In this document: in pieces, positions 56,517 through 64,000 of the stretch | Position numbering within the stretch: the first letter of the stretch is position 1 | How the letters are laid out: the number at the start of each line of letters is the position of its first letter | DNA from: Prevotella melaninogenica | GTDB lineage: Bacteria; Bacteroidota; Bacteroidia; Bacteroidales; Bacteroidaceae | Reading direction: 5' to 3' | NCBI RefSeq assembly: GCF_003609775.1 | Contig: NZ_AP018049.1 | Span: 868,001-932,000, forward strand | Length of the DNA: 64,000 nt | Notes under the pieces: model-generated | Seen by the model: the letters and a program-made list of their open reading frames with translations, nothing else | The model's database searches: none | Told to the model about the DNA's origin: nothing | Made by a program: the position numbers and the translations under genes

Positions 56517-58727
56517 TTATTGTGGGAAACCATGAAAGGAGTCTATGTACATACGTTGGTATAACTCATTTTTAGCTTTTATCTCATCTTTCATTAATTC
56601 AATGTCAGTCCGATAAAAATTTTGGATGCTATGCCCTAGAATCGCCCTTCTATTGAATCTATAGTGTGGAAAACCATCTGCACGGAGCCCAACTGACCGC
56701 TGAACCTTATGAAGTTCATCTTGCCAGTTTATATAAGCATCAATTCTTGGAAACTTTCTATTGAAAATAGTAAATGGACTTACCCATGCAGCATTAAATG
56801 TCATGGCACTACGTCCTGTTTTATATGCATTAGCTGCTGCTAGCCCCCCACCTAAACTGTGCCCCGTAAATGTAAGTTCGGAGTTACCAATCACTTGGGA
56901 TATCTTTTCCGCATTCCTCATGGAAATATCATACTGCTCTGACTTTCCGATAATCTGCTTTATATTATTTTTCCAATCGTTCATTTCAGTAAAATCTGTT
57001 CCTGCAGTAGCATAAACATATTCCGTCTTCCCTTTATAAGTCCTTTCGTATATTGCAGACTTAAAACCAGAATCTTTATCTCTCAAAGTAATACCACTAA
57101 TTGTCTTATTATATTTCGATAGATGCCAGCCACCTGTCAAGGTTACTTTCTCTGTACCATAAACATGTGCAGAAATTCTAGCAGCCTCTTCTTCTGTCGG
57201 TCTTTCTCCATTAGGGTCTATCAGTTTAATGGGATTCCCAAAACAATATGAATAAGAACCATCTTTTGGCATTTTTTCTATTTGTGGATCCACCCCATAC
57301 CACAGACTCGTGACTGGGTTCATGTATCTTGCACCGTAATAGTACAGACCTGTTTCTTCATCGAACTCTTTGCCATTGAACTTATATGGCAGGTCTTCGG
57401 AGCTGCTATGCTCGTCAATCAACAGCTCACCATACGGCAGGTAAGCATCATACTGTGTGATGTTACCCTTATCATCGGTGATGTAAGATGTTGAGCCGAG
57501 GTGGTCACTGTGATAGAAGAAGGTTTCCTCCTTCGTTGTGTCATTAGGAATATAGCCATAACCAGCCTGTGGGTCATCAGGGTTGCTCGGGTCATTCCAG
57601 CTTACAGGTGGACCGGGGTTAGTATTCGGTGTGGTGTTGGGGCGTGGAGTCTGAATCCAACCCTGTGGCACATCGTGGTTACCGAGTGTGTCAATGATAG
57701 AGTTATATCCTCGCTTGGTATTCTCTGGATCACCATACGCACCCTTCATTGTAGGTACACCAGGGGCAATGCCCTGCTGCTTGTAATACGCTTCCTTCTG
57801 ACGTTGGATTTGGTTCATACGTTCAGCATAGTCCTGCTGACCAGCCGTTACGTATGAGCCATTACGTCCATAAACGTTGTTGAACAGACCTGTTCCTATC
57901 CTTGAAGCAACTCGTTTGTCACCAATGAAGTAATGCTTCGTAAATCTGTTCTTGTTGACAGAGAGGATACTTGCAGGATAAAGTGTGAAGTTGTCTGTCT
58001 CGTGGAAGGTAATACCCTGTGGTGCACCATTGATATACACACCCTCCATCGTTCCGTAACTCTTCATGATACGTTCACCAGCAGCGTTGTAAGTATATCG
58101 ACTTGTCTTGCCATTATCAGAAAGAACCATCAACCGATTATCCTCGTCCCAGTACATCTCACGGGTCGTATTGGTTGAGTCATTTGTTACCAGTGTTGGA
58201 TTGCCGTTGGCATCATACGTGTAATGATCGTGACCAATCTGTGTTGGGGCCGTCGGGTGGTTACTGTCCTCATACTTATAAGCAAAGTTATAAGACTTAG
58301 CAGTTGTTGTTGAGTCCACTTTCTGTACCTTAGTGAGTGGTTCACTCATCCGTCCGAACGACATCACCATATCATACGATGCACGCTTAGCCTTACCGCT
58401 GGCATGAATAAGACGGTTCAGCTCATCATACTCATACGTATGCGAACTCCTTCCTCCCAGCTTCGCCTTGTTGAGCTTCGTCAGCGATGTTGGGTTGGCA
58501 GCATTCGTGATGCCGAGGATATTATCCACAGCATCATAACTATATCTGTTCTCCATCACAGTCTGACCATCCGCTGTAAGGTTCATCACCTGCAGACGTT
58601 CACGCTGCTTGTCGTAGGCATAGGTAGTCTCCGTGCCATTACCGAGTTTCGTATAGACCGTATAACCCTCCTTATCGTAACCTATCTTATCAACAATAAA
58701 ACTTTCATGCCCACTTATTGCTCGCAA
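56517..58727 (-). CDS. Rhs core fragment with class 3 lipase tip
   Basis: Residues ~15-480 are YD/Rhs repeats (YTYDANGNPT, YTYNAAGERI, FYHSDHLGSTSYITDDKGN, and the core end YYYGARYMNP...GVDP). DPNG at 504-507 marks the core-tip boundary. The tip (508-736) is a Lipase_3-like alpha/beta hydrolase with the nucleophile elbow TGHSLGG (Ser624), probably attacking lipids of target cells. The frame opens in mid-repeat, directly behind the stop of the preceding immunity-like gene, with no ATG, no signal peptide and no Rhs N-terminus; TTG at 58727 is the first possible start. So it looks like a displaced ('orphan') Rhs-CT module. Confidence 0.85.
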   Translation of the reverse strand: MRAISGHESFIVDKIGYDKEGYTVYTKLGNGTETTYAYDKQRERLQVMNLTADGQTVMENRYSYDAVDNILGITNAANPTSLTKLNKAKLGGRSSHTYEYDELNRLIHASGKAKRASYDMVMSFGRMSEPLTKVQKVDSTTTAKSYNFAYKYEDSNHPTAPTQIGHDHYTYDANGNPTLVTNDSTNTTREMYWDEDNRLMVLSDNGKTSRYTYNAAGERIMKSYGTMEGVYINGAPQGITFHETDNFTLYPASILSVNKNRFTKHYFIGDKRVASRIGTGLFNNVYGRNGSYVTAGQQDYAERMNQIQRQKEAYYKQQGIAPGVPTMKGAYGDPENTKRGYNSIIDTLGNHDVPQGWIQTPRPNTTPNTNPGPPVSWNDPSNPDDPQAGYGYIPNDTTKEETFFYHSDHLGSTSYITDDKGNITQYDAYLPYGELLIDEHSSSEDLPYKFNGKEFDEETGLYYYGARYMNPVTSLWYGVDPQIEKMPKDGSYSYCFGNPIKLIDPNGERPTEEEAARISAHVYGTEKVTLTGGWHLSKYNKTISGITLRDKDSGFKSAIYERTYKGKTEYVYATAGTDFTEMNDWKNNIKQIIGKSEQYDISMRNAEKISQVIGNSELTFTGHSLGGGLAAANAYKTGRSAMTFNAAWVSPFTIFNRKFPRIDAYINWQDELHKVQRSVGLRADGFPHYRFNRRAILGHSIQNFYRTDIELMKDEIKAKNELYQRMYIDSFHGFPQ

Positions 58728-58750
58728 ATCGATAAAAATCTATGACTTTC

Positions 58751-59095
58751 TTATAGAGGAAGATCAGGAGTTAGGATTATTGATTTATGCTTCGATACGA
58801 GTTTTATGTCAAAACTATTTCTTTTTTTTATTAAACTATCTCCTACCTGAACTGTATGTAGATCCCACTTTGAAGAAATACCTAATTTAAGAATCTGTCC
58901 CTTTCTATCGATACCATAAACATAATATTTGCGTGCTTCTTTCTTTATGCTCAAGACTTTCACACAATATGATTGCCCTTTAACGTATTGATTATAAGAG
59001 TTATTACTCAGATCATCTTGTTTAATAAAAATAAAAAAGAGAATAACACAGAACATTGGCCATAAAATACGTCTTCTTAAAAAAATGGTATCCAT
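58751..59095 (-). CDS. Small membrane protein, probable immunity to the first Rhs tip
   Basis: 114 residues. A basic N-terminus is followed by one helix (~11-25, LWPMFCVILFFIFI), then a soluble beta-rich domain of ~80 residues (YCVKVLSIKKEARKYYVYGI, GQILKLGISSKWDLHTVQVG). No family is recognised. It overlaps the upstream Rhs gene by 19 bp, the tight coupling usual for toxin-immunity pairs, and a cut-down copy lies at 55407. The immunity role is inferred from position. Confidence 0.7.
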   Translation of the reverse strand: MDTIFLRRRILWPMFCVILFFIFIKQDDLSNNSYNQYVKGQSYCVKVLSIKKEARKYYVYGIDRKGQILKLGISSKWDLHTVQVGDSLIKKRNSFDIKLVSKHKSIILTPDLPL

Positions 59096-60291
59096 GTGCG
59101 TCCTCCTCCTTTTGACATATCAAACCTTGCTGGATTGGCATTTAGACTCACTCCATACGACCTTGAAAAATCAGTTTTATTATATCCATTTTCACCCTGT
59201 TCAGCACTTGTCCCATATAAAAGTCCCAAGTTTCCTACAGATAAACCTTTTGATATCCCAAGACCTCTATAACTATTAAATGAGTTTAAATCATTTTTAT
59301 TTAGATTCTCATACATAACAAAATTTCCATATGCATTTGCATTGAGTATCTTTAAAGGATTTATACGACCTTTTTGGCTGAAAAAATCATATATATTTTC
59401 GGCATCTATCCCTCCAGAAATAGTTAAATATGGCGAGATTGCGCCTCCTCTCATTATGATTCCTACTTCAATCCCTACAGTTGAGCCTATAAAGGTTACA
59501 TTGCCACCTACACCAAAGCTAATAGCATCAGCTTGTATAGGACCATATCCACCATCTGAATGTCTAAAATCACCGAAGAGATAATAACCGAAACTGTGAT
59601 GGAACTTATAGTCTTTATCGCCAGTAACAATTACATCCTCCATTGGATGAGCAGAAAGAATATTCCCCTGATTATCACCAAACTTATAAATACCCTGTTC
59701 ATCAAATAAATCCGCTGTATTTCCTAAGAATCTGCCACCTTTAGGAATAAACTCTATGTCTTCAGCCGAACTAACCCTTTCATCCCAATAAGTTTTCTTA
59801 TCTACGGTTTCAACCCAGCCCATTCCATTTGGGTCAATTATTCTAATTGGATTTCCACCACCATATAGATAAGGGCTGGTCCACACATATTTTTCTGCCA
59901 AAGGATCCACACACATCCATCTTCCCAGCACAGCATCATAGTGGCGTGCACCATAATCATACCAATCCAATCCGTGCATACGGTCAAGTTCCTTACCGTT
60001 GTACTTGTAAGATTGTGCGCCTCCGCCTGTACTCTCACCCATCAGTCCACCAAAGGCATAGTAATGATTCACTTGCTCCACTTGTCCATGCTCATCTATC
60101 ACTACACGGTTGTTTCCAAGGTGGTCCTGCAAGTAGTAATGGTATGTTGGAGTAGAATTTGCAAGTGTAATGTATCCCACGTCAGTAAGAATCTTGCTTA
60201 ATTGTCCATTCTCATAAATCATATTTCCACAGTAATCGGTTTTCAGCGTTAAAGCCACATTAGTAGATTGAGGCGGAACGATGCTGCCCAT
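59077..60291 (-). CDS. Rhs core fragment with an unrecognised C-terminal tip
   Basis: The start of the frame carries the end of an Rhs core of the Bacteroidetes type (TDYCGNMIYENG, YHYYLQDHLGNNRVV, YDYGARHYDAVLGRW), ending at DPNG (153-156). The tip (157-404) matches no toxin family known to me. It has DVIVTGDKDYKFHHSFGYY, then a long glycine-rich, partly hydrophobic stretch (ISFGVGGNVTFIGSTVGIEV), and ends FDMSKGGGRTWIPFF. The frame is open to 60351 and still reads as Rhs (GRKLSVTYKTS) upstream of this ATG; an out-of-frame NNYSFDG further upstream points to a broken junction. An orphan module without an N-terminus. Confidence 0.75.
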   Translation of the reverse strand: MGSIVPPQSTNVALTLKTDYCGNMIYENGQLSKILTDVGYITLANSTPTYHYYLQDHLGNNRVVIDEHGQVEQVNHYYAFGGLMGESTGGGAQSYKYNGKELDRMHGLDWYDYGARHYDAVLGRWMCVDPLAEKYVWTSPYLYGGGNPIRIIDPNGMGWVETVDKKTYWDERVSSAEDIEFIPKGGRFLGNTADLFDEQGIYKFGDNQGNILSAHPMEDVIVTGDKDYKFHHSFGYYLFGDFRHSDGGYGPIQADAISFGVGGNVTFIGSTVGIEVGIIMRGGAISPYLTISGGIDAENIYDFFSQKGRINPLKILNANAYGNFVMYENLNKNDLNSFNSYRGLGISKGLSVGNLGLLYGTSAEQGENGYNKTDFSRSYGVSLNANPARFDMSKGGGRTWIPFF

Positions 60292-60597
60292 AGGTACAAA
60301 GAGGTTAGTCTTCGAGGTTTTATAAGTGACAGAGAGTTTACGTCCTATCCGTCAAAAGAGTAATTGTTCTATTTGTTTGTATTTTAAATTATTAGTTTCT
60401 GCAAATATAAAAAACTAATTTTACAAATCAAAGTTTAAGACCTACTTTTATATTGCTATTTATTATTGACAGCCGACATACACTCCAACTAAATATTGCA
60501 AGTTAGTTTGGATTTACACTACTAATGTCTGAAATTGAAGGAGTTTATCAATTTATCATTTTACACATAGTATTATAACACGCAAATAATAAAACAA

Positions 60598-60628
60598 CAA
60601 GAGGAATACCCTTGCGATATTCCTCTTG
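60598..60628 (-). terminator. Terminator of tRNA-Lys
   Basis: A perfect 11-bp stem, CAAGAGGAATA/TATTCCTCTTG. On the minus strand it is followed by TTGTTTTATT. The gap between this and the Rhs fragment shows nothing else. Confidence 0.8.
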
Positions 60629-60634
60629 TTTCAG

Positions 60635-60707
60635 TGATTCGCATGGGGCTCGAACCCATGACCCCAACATTAAAAGTGTTGTGCTCTACCAACTGAGCTA
60701 GCGAATC
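60635..60707 (-). tRNA. tRNA-Lys (anticodon TTT)
   Basis: 73 bases with a 7-bp acceptor stem (GATTCGC/GCGAATC), D-arm with AGCTCAGTTGGTAGAGC, anticodon arm CAACA-CTTTTAA-TGTTG, and TPsiC arm with GGGTTCGAGCCCC (loop TTCGAGC). The anticodon is TTT, read as lysine. The discriminator base is A and CCA is not encoded. The gene stands just behind the Rhs chain and could mark the edge of the variable region. Confidence 0.95.
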
Positions 60708-60961
60708 TCCCTATGCTTTGATAAAAGCGAGTGCAAAGGTAACAAGATTTTCTGATAATTCCAAATTATTTATAACTTTTCTTGTATCTTTTTAGTTGAG
60801 AGATGCGTAAACTATGAAAAATATAAGTTTCTATATGATAGCTATGCGCTCTATGATAACATAAGGAGAAATAAAACTTCTCCTTATTTATGTCGCATTT
60901 ATCAACTTTATTTCTAACTTTGTACTCTATCTAAGAACCCAATCCATAATTCTTTATAACA

Positions 60962-62509
60962 ATGCACATCTATACACTCTATAAATCAAAATATTCATCT
61001 ACCCTATTAGCTACTGCTTCTATGGCTACTTTTGGAGTATCGCTCCCAGTCAAGGCACAAAGAGAAAACCCACAACCCAACATTATCTTCTTCATGGTAG
61101 ACGATATGGGGTGGCAAGACACATCCCTTCCTTTTGCAGACTCAATTACTGCCAATAATCGAAAGTACGACACACCAAATATGAAAAGACTCGCTGCAGA
61201 GGGTATGATGTTTACTGATGCTTATGCAACTCCTATCAGTTCACCATCAAGATGTAGCCTGATGACTGGCATGAACATGTCACGACACCGCGTAACGAAT
61301 TGGACTTTACATCGTGACAAAATGACGGATGGGAAGCGAGAAGGTGTAACGCTACCAGATTGGAATTATAATGGCATTGCACAGAGCGGTAATGTGCCAC
61401 ACACAGCAAAAGCCACATCCTTTGTGCAACTACTGAAAGATGCGGGTTATCACACCATACATTGTGGGAAAGCACATTGGGGAGCTATTGACACACCAGG
61501 TGAGAATCCGCATCACTTCGGCTTTGACATAAATATTACGGGTACAGCAGCAGGAGGCTTAGCAACCTATTTAAGCGAACGTAATTATGGCTTCACAAAG
61601 GATGGGAAAGCCACATCACCATTTGCAATCCCAGGTTTAGAACGTTATTGGGGTACTGGAACCTTTGCAACAGAAGCTCTAACACAAGAGGCTATTGCAT
61701 CCTTAGAGAAGGCAAAGAAATACAATCAACCTTTCTATCTCTATATGTCTCATTACGCTGTACACGTCCCCATCGACCGAGATATGCGTTTTTATCCTAC
61801 CTATAGAGCACGTGGTCTTTCTGAGAAGGAAGCTGCTTATGCTTCGTTGGTTGCAGGAATGGATAAAAGTTTAGGAGACCTCATGGATTGGGTAGCTCAG
61901 GCTGGACTCGAGCGAGAAACGATTATCATCTTTATGAGTGATAATGGTGGACTTGCCTCGTCGTCGTATTGGCGAGATGGGGAACTTTACACACAAAATG
62001 CACCTCTCAAGAGTGGTAAAGGCTCGCTGTATGAAGGAGGTATAAGGGTACCCTTTATCGTAAAATGGAACAATGTAGTAAAACCAAATTCACGCTCTCA
62101 TGCACCTATAATCATAGAGGACCTTTATCCGACTTTGCTCTCTATGGCAGGCATCAAAAACTACCGTGTACCACAGACTATCGATGGGCAGGATATCACA
62201 TCTATCCTTCGTGGTAAACAACGAGGCTTTGAGAAGCGACAATTGATATGGAACTATCCTAATATATGGGATGGAGAAGGACTCGGTATCAGCCTTAATT
62301 GTGCTATTCGTGAGGGACAATGGAAATTGATTTATTCGTATCTTACAGGAAAGAAAGAGCTTTACAATCTATCAAGCGACCTATCAGAAAAGAATGATCT
62401 TAGTGCTTCACAGCCTCGACTCGTTACTCGACTCTTCCGACACCTAACATCTCGATTGCGTAAAATGAATGCACAAAAGCCTATTGTGGAGTATGAAAAG
62501 ATAAAATAG
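60962..62509 (+). CDS. Arylsulfatase-family sulfatase
   Basis: A 515-residue exported hydrolase of sulfate esters. A signal peptide (~10-32, ending VKAQ) is followed by the metal site FFMVDDMGW (Asp47, Asp48) and the sulfatase signature SSPSRCSLMTG, in which Ser93 of S-x-P-x-R is the residue to become formylglycine. Being a serine type, it needs the anaerobic radical-SAM enzyme anSME. Later blocks are HCGKAHWG, FMSDNGG and the C-terminal YDLSSD-like ELYNLSSDLSEKNDL. The likely targets are sulfated host glycans or mucin. TAACTTTG at 60915-60922 is a likely -7 element. Confidence 0.94.
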   Translation: MHIYTLYKSKYSSTLLATASMATFGVSLPVKAQRENPQPNIIFFMVDDMGWQDTSLPFADSITANNRKYDTPNMKRLAAEGMMFTDAYATPISSPSRCSLMTGMNMSRHRVTNWTLHRDKMTDGKREGVTLPDWNYNGIAQSGNVPHTAKATSFVQLLKDAGYHTIHCGKAHWGAIDTPGENPHHFGFDINITGTAAGGLATYLSERNYGFTKDGKATSPFAIPGLERYWGTGTFATEALTQEAIASLEKAKKYNQPFYLYMSHYAVHVPIDRDMRFYPTYRARGLSEKEAAYASLVAGMDKSLGDLMDWVAQAGLERETIIIFMSDNGGLASSSYWRDGELYTQNAPLKSGKGSLYEGGIRVPFIVKWNNVVKPNSRSHAPIIIEDLYPTLLSMAGIKNYRVPQTIDGQDITSILRGKQRGFEKRQLIWNYPNIWDGEGLGISLNCAIREGQWKLIYSYLTGKKELYNLSSDLSEKNDLSASQPRLVTRLFRHLTSRLRKMNAQKPIVEYEKIK

Positions 62510-62670
62510 GGGTTATGAATTTCCGCAGACACAAATTGTCTGTTACCTTAAAATTCATATTAACGAGTTGATTCTTATTGGTTTCCTGCTTGTTTTACCC
62601 AGATAAGTTAGTCAATATTTTATTATTATAAGAATCCTCTCATTCCATGTTTTGCTTTTGTGCCAATGCC

Positions 62671-62710
62671 CAACACCATTGGTGTTCATAGTAAACACCA
62701 ATGGTGTTGA
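62671..62710. repeat. AACACC/GGTGTT palindromic repeat, copy P5
   Basis: CAACACCATTGGTGTT, seven bases, then AACACCAATGGTGTTG: a perfect inverted pair of 16-base arms, each nearly a palindrome itself. It could act as a two-way terminator between the convergent sulfatase and esterase genes. Confidence 0.7.
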
Positions 62711-62801
62711 GCGTTAAACACAATGTAGTATACTATCAGTGTGAAAGTAACTTATTGTTTAAAAGAGGTTACACTACCAAATATTAGTAAATTAAAAACA
62801 C

Positions 62802-64000
62802 TTACTTCCTAAGCTTCCATTGGAATGTACTACATGGTAATCCCACTTCGTTCACGAGATTAGCACGTGTGAAAGGTTGCCAGCCATAACGAACATAGAG
62901 TGGACGTGTTACAGACGACGACCTAACATGAATTGTGTTAGACGATGTTATCTGTGCTTCGGCTGGATAAAAGATACCATCAGCACCTGCTACCTCAAAG
63001 CCTATAAGACGACCACCCTTAGCAGACAATGATTTTGCATGCACAAACTGCAGTTCAAGTCCATTATCTTTCACAGAAACAGAATGACAGACAGGTCCCT
63101 CTGACTCTATCTTGTAATCATAACTATGACACAAAGCTTGTAAGCCAAGACGCTCGCCAACAGGCTTCTTATTTCTGTAATGCACGTCCAAAGAATCACC
63201 CACATCCGTTGTTACAGCCATCCAAGTATTACGCAACCTTGATGCCATACGACGTTGAGAGTCACGGAAACGTGGCCATGAAGGACGATTCAAGCTGGAG
63301 AGCTGTACAAAATAAAACGGCAGTTCAGCGTTATGGAAGAAATTGCGCCAACTCTTCTGCAACATAGGGAAGAGTCTTTCGTGAAGTTCTATATTGTGCG
63401 CATTAGACTCACCTTGATACCACACAACGCCCTTAATGCCATAACCCTTCAAAGGAAGCATGCCCGCCTCAAACATATAAGTAGGAGCATAAGGATGACG
63501 CTGCAATGGGTTCTTACTCACACTGATGTTCTGCAATGCTCGTTCACGTGCCCACTTCATACCGAAGTCGCCACGATACCAATCACGAAGAATGGCTGGC
63601 ATACGCTGTTCCAAAGTCTGACGGTCAATCCATGACTCTGTTGTCGTTCCACCAACAGCATTACAGATAATACCTACAGGTACTTGTAAGCTGTCTGCTA
63701 ACATCTTTCCAAAGTGATAAGCCACAGCTGAGAAGCCGCTCAATGACTCACGAGAGCAGTTACGCCACGGTCCAATACGGAGGTACTGATGACGATTTAT
63801 TGAGTCGCAAGCACCAGCCGACCATGCTACAGCATTCGTTGGATAGATTGCAGACATATTAAAAAGATGTAAGCGAGTCTGACTGTCAGCCTCATCCAAG
63901 TCTTGCTCTTTGTTCAATGAAGCATTCACTGGCCATTCCATATTCGACTGACCAGAACAAAGCCATACCTCACCGACATATATTTCCTTAATAGTAAGTT
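62802..64000 (-). CDS. Sialate O-acetylesterase (SGNH hydrolase), partial
   Basis: Removes O-acetyl groups from sialic acids or related sugars. The frame runs off the right edge; reading back through the ATG at 63941 gives VGEVWLCSGQSNMEWPV, which holds the catalytic serine block GQSNM, so that ATG is internal. Further blocks are GIICNAVGGTTTESWI (oxyanion glycine/asparagine), GVVWYQGESNA, and the late Asp-His region TTDVGDSLDVHYRNKKPVGERL (in pieces DVGDSLDVHYR). The stop is at 62802. With the nearby sulfatase it suggests growth on mucin-type glycans. Confidence 0.92.
   Translation of the reverse strand, partial: LTIKEIYVGEVWLCSGQSNMEWPVNASLNKEQDLDEADSQTRLHLFNMSAIYPTNAVAWSAGACDSINRHQYLRIGPWRNCSRESLSGFSAVAYHFGKMLADSLQVPVGIICNAVGGTTTESWIDRQTLEQRMPAILRDWYRGDFGMKWARERALQNISVSKNPLQRHPYAPTYMFEAGMLPLKGYGIKGVVWYQGESNAHNIELHERLFPMLQKSWRNFFHNAELPFYFVQLSSLNRPSWPRFRDSQRRMASRLRNTWMAVTTDVGDSLDVHYRNKKPVGERLGLQALCHSYDYKIESEGPVCHSVSVKDNGLELQFVHAKSLSAKGGRLIGFEVAGADGIFYPAEAQITSSNTIHVRSSSVTRPLYVRYGWQPFTRANLVNEVGLPCSTFQWKLRK

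Noticed and set aside
60635..60707. tRNA-Lys as the attachment site of an element carrying the Rhs chain
   Set aside because: No integrase lies beside it and no second copy of the tRNA 3' end is seen in the window.

Overview
The window reads as a Prevotella chromosome, most like the oral P. melaninogenica group. The support is low GC with long AT-rich spacers, promoters of the Bacteroidetes type (a -7 element TAnnTTTG, often with TTTG or TTG 17-20 bases upstream), ammonifying NrfHA, CydAB, LutABC, a BspA-like leucine-rich-repeat surface protein, DUF4492/DUF4230/DUF2130 proteins and Rhs proteins of the Bacteroidetes kind. The genus is inferred from gene content and style; no rRNA gene is present to confirm it.

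Layout. 1-3.9 kb is the end of an integrated mobile element: a winged-helix (possibly replication) protein running off the left edge, a NUMOD3-type small protein, a 1.35-kb non-coding block with dyad repeats, hairpin repeats and a G-quadruplex motif, and a tyrosine recombinase at the junction. 4-13 kb holds two DUF4230 membrane proteins, serine dehydratase, a secreted protein, hisS, and a fur-purA pair. 12-13 kb is a repeat-rich spacer. 13-17.5 kb is nitrite ammonification (nrfHA) with the system II cytochrome c assembly genes resB/ccsA. 17.8-27 kb has pncB, a MATE pump, a small porin-like barrel, ldhA and a 1010-residue LRR protein. 27.7-32.3 kb is a thiamine operon under a TPP riboswitch (thiD-thiE-thiC-thi4-tenI) in which the thiazole is made by an archaeal-type Thi4 instead of ThiGH. 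32.7-35.4 kb has two EamA permeases and an SDR enzyme. 35.9-41.5 kb is a TolC/HlyD/ABC-2 permease export cluster. 41.7-44.6 kb is DUF4492-cydAB. 45-52 kb has two small membrane-linked proteins, topB, lutABC and eno. 53-55 kb has DIP1984-like and DUF2130 genes.

55.4-60.4 kb is the most unusual part: a chain of Rhs C-terminal modules with no full-length Rhs N-terminus in view. In order of transcription (minus strand) it holds an Rhs fragment with an unrecognised tip, its overlapping small membrane protein (probable immunity), an Rhs fragment with a class 3 lipase tip, an ankyrin lipoprotein (probable immunity), and a scrap that duplicates the tail of the first tip and the head of its immunity gene. 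The scrap shows that toxin cassettes have been exchanged here. A tRNA-Lys, a sulfatase and a partial sialate O-acetylesterase close the window.

At least five families of non-coding repeats are scattered between genes: a pair of 568-bp elements with inverted ends, one of them flanked by a 9-bp direct repeat; a 196-bp element with inverted ends; five copies of a 'GGCGTTAG/AAGGTGCTT' repeat; five copies of an AACACC/GGTGTT palindrome; and an 'ACCAACCCAA plus hairpin' repeat limited to the mobile element, one copy of which is translated in frame.
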